NCBI GenBank assembly: GCA_965243485.1
Contig: CBDEVP010000001.1
Coordinates: 3,906,001-3,970,000 of the forward strand
Direction: 5' to 3'
Length of the DNA: 64,000 nt
Source of the DNA: UBA7330 sp965243485
GTDB lineage: Bacteria > Bacteroidota > Bacteroidia > Cytophagales > Cyclobacteriaceae
Under the pieces are notes generated by a model. That model made no database searches. It saw nothing but the letters and a program-made list of their open reading frames with translations, and was not told the origin of the DNA. The position numbers and the translations under genes were made by a program. Below, in pieces: positions 59,850 to 64,000 of this stretch (position 1 is its first letter; the number at the start of each line of letters is the position of its first letter).

Positions 59850-61165
59850 TAGTCAGTTACCAAAGTGTATTGATCCATTTCCTGAACCCATTGTTGGTAC
59901 GTTTTCAGTAAATCATCTGCCTTTGTAGGATTAGATTCGCTCAAGTCTGTTTTCTCACCCAAGTCAACCTCCAGGTCGAACAACAGCGTATCTTCCTTCG
60001 TCATCAATAATTTCATGTCTCCGGACCTGATGGCCGCCTGATCCCGGTAACGCCAGAACAGATCTCTTTCTTTATTGAATGATTCTCCAAACAGGACCGG
60101 AGAAAAATCAATGCCATCTAGAAACATTTCCATTTCGACCCCAATCAATGAACTGAAAGTGGGAAGAAGGTCAAAACTCATCAGAAGCTCATCGGATACA
60201 TCCGGATGGATCTTTCCTTTCCAGTAGGCGATGGCCGGCACCCGGTGGCCCCCTTCATAGAGGGTCCCTTTTTCACCGTTCAGGGGTCCGTGATCGGCAT
60301 ATTGCTGGAATCCTCCGTTGTCAGAAAGGAAAAATATCAGGGTGTTTTCCAGCAGGCGCAAGGATTCGAGATTCATGAGAAGCAACCCAATGCTTTCATC
60401 CATCGCCTCAATCATGTCTACATACGCTCTTTCCCGATCCTCCACGGGACCCAGATAGGTGAATTCCTGTCCCGGATACCGATACCCGGGATCATCCGGC
60501 CCCTGAAAAGGCACATGAGGTGCTTCATGCGGGATGTAAAGAAAAAAAGGTTCATCCCGATGTCTGTTGGCGAAGTCCACCGCGTATTGCCCAAGTAAGG
60601 TTGTTACGTATCCCTCATCATACAGGCTGTCAGTTCCGTCAAACCAGTCATAAATACCCGCGTTATCATAGTGGCTTTTGTAGTCTACATTGCCACTTAC
60701 ATAACCTTTGAACTCATCGAAACCATGATGGATGGGGTTGTACCTGCTTTCGTATCCCAGGTGCCATTTACCAAACATTCCGGTCGCATAACCTGCTGCT
60801 TTAAAGACCTCAGCCATCGTGATATAAGTGGTATCAAGACCGACTTTCCTTGTCTCTCCGTGCACATAGATGACTCCCTCAAGTCCGGTCCTTTGTTGGT
60901 ACAAACCTGTCATCAGGGCCGCCCTCGTTGGTGAGCAGACAGCTCCATTGGAATGAAAATCCGTAAATTTTATTCCATTTTCAGCCATCCGGTCAAGAAA
61001 GGGTGTTTTGATTTCGGTATTTCCATAGCAACCCAAATCACCATAACCCAGATCATCTGCCATGATCAGGACGATGTTGGGTTTTTGGACTTCCTTTTTA
61101 TTCTGACAGGCGATAAGTGCTGTTGCAAGTAGTGAAACAGCAAGCAAAGATTTCATAGGCATCAT
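59849..61165 (-). CDS. Sulfatase (formylglycine type, CSPTR), lipoprotein
   Basis: 438 residues from ATG 61165, whose first four bases ATGA overlap the preceding stop. Lipidation is predicted at Cys20 (SLLATALIAC). The metal site is VLIMADDLGYGDLGCYG and the signature AVCSPTRAALMTGLYQQRTG gives formylglycine Cys77; FLSDNGGFQQYADHGPLNGEKGTLYEGGHRVPAIAYW completes the site, a pattern typical of arylsulfatase A-like (S1) enzymes of marine Bacteroidota. It is coupled to the upstream glycosidase-like gene and the downstream MGMT gene. Confidence 0.93.
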   Translation of the reverse strand: MMPMKSLLAVSLLATALIACQNKKEVQKPNIVLIMADDLGYGDLGCYGNTEIKTPFLDRMAENGIKFTDFHSNGAVCSPTRAALMTGLYQQRTGLEGVIYVHGETRKVGLDTTYITMAEVFKAAGYATGMFGKWHLGYESRYNPIHHGFDEFKGYVSGNVDYKSHYDNAGIYDWFDGTDSLYDEGYVTTLLGQYAVDFANRHRDEPFFLYIPHEAPHVPFQGPDDPGYRYPGQEFTYLGPVEDRERAYVDMIEAMDESIGLLLMNLESLRLLENTLIFFLSDNGGFQQYADHGPLNGEKGTLYEGGHRVPAIAYWKGKIHPDVSDELLMSFDLLPTFSSLIGVEMEMFLDGIDFSPVLFGESFNKERDLFWRYRDQAAIRSGDMKLLMTKEDTLLFDLEVDLGEKTDLSESNPTKADDLLKTYQQWVQEMDQYTLVTD

Positions 61166-62550
61166 TTTATGATAGCGATCCAATCACCCTGTCCGGGTGT
61201 TTGGATGCTGATTTTTTCATTATCTGCGTCCAAGGATGCAGGTTCTTTCCATTCATTATTAAGCACATCGACCCATTCGATTGCAGTCATGGAAGCCTGG
61301 CCTACCTCAAGGCTCACTTCCCCTCCATCAGAAAAGTAGATGGCAAATTCCCTGTCTGAAGACCTGCAATAGGCTTCGTTTTCTTCGCGGTCTCCAAGCA
61401 ATTCCTGAGAAAGGGTGGCCTCAAACCAGTCAATTTTGTCTGTTGCTTCCCTCAATGATTTGACTATCGCCTGCGCTTGCTCATTCAACCCGATTCCGGA
61501 GGGTGGCCGATGAAACCGGGTGCTCGCACATCCCATGAAAACGTTCTGAATGTAATTTTCTATACCTTCCTGGTCACTGGTGAATCGACGGGTTTCGCTA
61601 CCGTAGACTTTCACATTATTGATGGGTCTTAGATTCCCTAGCTTTATAAGCCTTTCGAATTGAGCCAGGCCATTGTCCCAGTGTTCCTGACCGGTTTTGT
61701 GATTGTTCTGGGATATATCCACAAAGTCGTAGGTTTCCGGGTGGTCAAAGGTTTCATAATGAAAGGCGTGATCCAGTTCATGGGGATCCCACATTTCCGT
61801 ACAGTACACCATTTTTCCAGCCAGTAGGGCAGCTTTTTTGATGTAATCCGCCCAGAACCGTCCCCAGTCTGCATTGACTGAAGTCTCATTGTCCATACAA
61901 TATAGCACGTGATCGTATTTGAGAGAATGGGAGAGTAGCTTATCGACATATTTTTGCTGATAATAGAGCGGGCGGTGCAGTGACATCTGGTCCGGTACCG
62001 TCCGGAAGAAATTGTTTTGAGTAAAGACCGGGTGAGTGGAAATCACTGTATCGAGCTTATCTCTGTAGGTATTGAGGTTTCGATTATTTTTTGGATTGAA
62101 AGGATTCACCTCCCAGTTTTCCCTGTAAAAGTCGAAAGTAGCCCAGACTTCGATCTGTACCACGATCTCTCTACTGGCGGTTTCTTCTAAAAATGTCTCG
62201 AACCGGTTCCAGTATTCATCTTCGAACTGATTGAGATCATATAAACCATTTTGCATTTTTTGGAAAGGCCATACATTGCCGGAATCCCTGGAGGACATGG
62301 TATTCCTCACGTAATTTCCTCCATTTGCTTTCAGGAGATCAAGCTGCTCAATCAAACCTGGCATTTGAAACAGGTTGTCATTATCACTGGCTCCGAGTAG
62401 CAGGATGTCTTTTCCATTGTATGACCAGTATTGAGGGTGGTCAGTACTGGGTTGGATACCTTTCTTTCGCGGGAGATCTTCAGTTTTTTGATCAGTGCAG
62501 GTCATGAGTAATGTAAGGGTAATAATAAGTACCAGGCTGTGCTTTACCAT
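61162..62550 (-). CDS. Secreted TIM-barrel glycoside hydrolase-like protein
   Basis: 462 residues. The leader LVLIITLTLLMTC predicts lipidation at Cys18. The mature part starts with a small strand PQYWSYNGKDILLLGASDNDNLFQ and a barrel of the cellulase/apiosidase-like clan: NYVRNTMSSRD, VVQIEVWATFDFYREN, CMDNETSVNADWGRFW with a Glu in the acid/base position and KVYGSETRRF with a Glu in the nucleophile position. A small C-terminal beta domain follows. The sugar is unknown. Its stop overlaps the sulfatase start, so the pair may act in turn on one sulfated glycan. Confidence 0.75.
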   Translation of the reverse strand: MVKHSLVLIITLTLLMTCTDQKTEDLPRKKGIQPSTDHPQYWSYNGKDILLLGASDNDNLFQMPGLIEQLDLLKANGGNYVRNTMSSRDSGNVWPFQKMQNGLYDLNQFEDEYWNRFETFLEETASREIVVQIEVWATFDFYRENWEVNPFNPKNNRNLNTYRDKLDTVISTHPVFTQNNFFRTVPDQMSLHRPLYYQQKYVDKLLSHSLKYDHVLYCMDNETSVNADWGRFWADYIKKAALLAGKMVYCTEMWDPHELDHAFHYETFDHPETYDFVDISQNNHKTGQEHWDNGLAQFERLIKLGNLRPINNVKVYGSETRRFTSDQEGIENYIQNVFMGCASTRFHRPPSGIGLNEQAQAIVKSLREATDKIDWFEATLSQELLGDREENEAYCRSSDREFAIYFSDGGEVSLEVGQASMTAIEWVDVLNNEWKEPASLDADNEKISIQTPGQGDWIAIIK

Positions 62551-62628
62551 GATTCTGGATGATGGATTAGTTGTCTTACCAATCTAAGGATAATTTTCTG
62601 ATTGAGATGGTCTGTTCCTTCTTTATCC

Positions 62629-63927
62629 TCACCCTTTGAAAACCTGATGGGTTTTAATGTATTCCGGATCGATGGTTACACCAAGCCCGGAGCCCGTCGG
62701 CGGTTTGATCTTTCCACCGATACTCTGAAAGGGTTCTCCTTTGGATTCGATCGGTATGATGTTGCCGTTGGCATCCCTGGTTTCAAACATCTTAAATTCA
62801 TGGTATTTATATGCTGCCGGGCAAACCGAAACCATATGCAGCATATAAAGAAATCCAAAACCACCGCCCGAGATGTGAGGGGTGATTTGCAAACCGGCCG
62901 CTTCAACCATGTTGGCGACCTGCATCGTCCGGGTCATGCCTCCAAAATAGAACAGGTCCGGTTGCAGGATCTGAAAAACTTCGTTTCCGATCAGGTACCT
63001 GAAAGCATGCATGCCGAACTCTTCTTCTCCACCGGCCATGGGTATGTTCAGCGCTTTTTCAACCAGTTTTTGCTCTTCGTACCAGTCCCAGGGCACAGGT
63101 TCTTCATAGAACTCGTAGCTATACTCTTCAAGGATCTTACCAATACGAATCGCCTCATTGACGGAATAGGACCCATTACCGTCGATCATGAGCACCATAT
63201 CGTCACCAAACATCTCTCTGGCCATGCGGATGAGTTTCTCAGTTCGACCCGGGGCGTTGTCAATATCCGAAGCCAGATTGTCACCTCTTCCGGCTCTCAG
63301 CTTAATCGCTTTGGCTTCGGTCTTTTTTGCATCCTCTAACATATAGGGCAAAGATTCTTCCGGTTCCATATTTCTTAGTTTCGAAAGGTGATGGCCCAGG
63401 TAGATGGAAATTTCCGGGTTTTGCATGTCGCCTATCAATGATCCTGCAGGTAGGTCAGCCATGTTTCCGAGCATATCCAGGATGGCAAATTCAATCCCTG
63501 CCACATGTACACAGAGCGGTATTCCCTGCCTTTTAATGTTCAGTTCGTGCGCATTGAAAATCAGCTGATCCAGATAGCGGGCGTCTTTGCCAACAAAATG
63601 TTGAGCAAGGACTTTTGGCACCATAGGGTAACTGACTTCTGCGATAAAAGGGTGGCCCACTGAAATACCCTCTGCGCCGTCTGCTGATCTTACCCGGTAA
63701 AGACAATTATTGCCATTTAAGAGCAAGTCCAGTGATTCGATGATCACCGGATCTTTAAACAGTTCCTTTTTCAGAACGGGTTTCTTAAGCGCCTGGTCGA
63801 GGTGTGAATAATCAGTTGTACTCCTTTGTGTTTGCTCCTGGCTGTTACATCCATTTAATGTGAATAGGGTGGCTCCGCCTGCCAGGTAACCTGAGGTTGA
63901 AAGGAAATTTCTTCTGGTTGTTTTCAT
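62629..63927 (-). CDS. Exported enolase-superfamily enzyme (mandelate racemase/muconate cycloisomerase type)
   Basis: 432 residues from ATG 63927. KTTRRNFLSTSGYLAGGATLFTLNGC is a Tat-like leader that also ends in a lipobox. The capping domain reads HPFIAEVSYPMVPKVL; the barrel has KAIKLRAGRGDN (KxR in place of KxK), MVLMIDGNGSYSVNEAI, FYEEPVPWDW, MAGGEEEFG and TPHISGGGFGFLY with the catalytic-type His. Metal ligands Asp/Glu/Glu are all present. Likely a sugar-acid dehydratase or epimerase. Exported members are uncommon. The bases 63928-64000 show no further feature. Confidence 0.87.
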   Translation of the reverse strand: MKTTRRNFLSTSGYLAGGATLFTLNGCNSQEQTQRSTTDYSHLDQALKKPVLKKELFKDPVIIESLDLLLNGNNCLYRVRSADGAEGISVGHPFIAEVSYPMVPKVLAQHFVGKDARYLDQLIFNAHELNIKRQGIPLCVHVAGIEFAILDMLGNMADLPAGSLIGDMQNPEISIYLGHHLSKLRNMEPEESLPYMLEDAKKTEAKAIKLRAGRGDNLASDIDNAPGRTEKLIRMAREMFGDDMVLMIDGNGSYSVNEAIRIGKILEEYSYEFYEEPVPWDWYEEQKLVEKALNIPMAGGEEEFGMHAFRYLIGNEVFQILQPDLFYFGGMTRTMQVANMVEAAGLQITPHISGGGFGFLYMLHMVSVCPAAYKYHEFKMFETRDANGNIIPIESKGEPFQSIGGKIKPPTGSGLGVTIDPEYIKTHQVFKG

Positions 63928-64000
63928 GGGGTTCAATATTAATGGTGCCTGATCCGGTTGATGGAAGTCAATAGGATCGGCACCCTAAGATTACTTTTTC

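Overview
The window looks like a chromosome segment of a marine-type Bacteroidota (Cytophagia-like). Evidence: lipoprotein signals ending in a Cys followed by acidic/polar residues, secreted oxidoreductases and sulfatases with SRRxF-type leaders, candidate promoters fitting the Bacteroidota TTTG-N19-TANNTTTG pattern, almost no Shine-Dalgarno sequences, and a gene content dominated by polysaccharide and uronate catabolism. There is no SusC/SusD pair, no CRISPR array, no rRNA and no prophage.

Layout. 0-4 kb: tail of a sugar oxidoreductase, a structured intergenic region with a strong terminator, a flavin monooxygenase operon and a membrane histidine kinase. 4.1-4.7 kb: tRNA-Ser(GCT) and tRNA-Arg(TCT) with a large folded element between them and a strong terminator after them. 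4.7-20.6 kb: periplasmic or lipoprotein sugar enzymes (oxidoreductase, M81 peptidase, ROK protein, DUF4397 lipoprotein), two sulfatases, sugar isomerase, aminotransferase, peroxiredoxin, mutarotase, SGNH hydrolase and xylose isomerase. 20.6-21.4 kb: a GxxExxY nuclease-fold gene bounded by imperfect inverted repeats and a 58-bp tandem repeat. 21.4-30 kb: a uronate utilisation locus (degenerate-Nudix regulator, GH88, KduI, KduD, DUF4861, FucP-like transporter, DUF6786, LacI regulator). 30-38.6 kb: hydroxyacyl-CoA dehydrogenase, alpha-amylase, class II aldolase, then an oxidoreductase, a PhyH dioxygenase and a DPE2-type 4-alpha-glucanotransferase.

38.6-41.6 kb is the most unusual locus: a promoter and a well-conserved TPP riboswitch in front of four tightly packed genes (SAM methyltransferase with an in-frame TAG, AIR-synthase-family protein, divergent ThiE-like protein, Trm112-like zinc ribbon). 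I do not recognise this as a described thiamine pathway. 42.8-49.5 kb is a second unusual operon on the minus strand: PqqD-like protein, ATP-grasp enzyme, fold-III PLP decarboxylase, a urea-transporter/M23-peptidase fusion, a TPR/beta-barrel-like protein and a TPR protein. The first four junctions are overlaps or gaps of a few bases. It looks like a peptide or amino-acid modification and export system without an evident precursor.

49.7-50.4 kb: a frameshifted REP-associated (Y1) transposase flanked by inverted REP hairpins, with related hairpins elsewhere in the window. 50.9-64 kb: a large PVC-type cytochrome lipoprotein, esterase, Vat-like acetyltransferase, truncated haemoglobin, carboxypeptidase-regulatory-like protein, PHP phosphoesterase, MGMT, a sulfatase, a secreted TIM-barrel glycosidase-like protein and an enolase-superfamily enzyme. 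Together the sulfatases, GH88 and Kdu enzymes fit desulfation and breakdown of sulfated, uronate-containing algal or animal polysaccharides.
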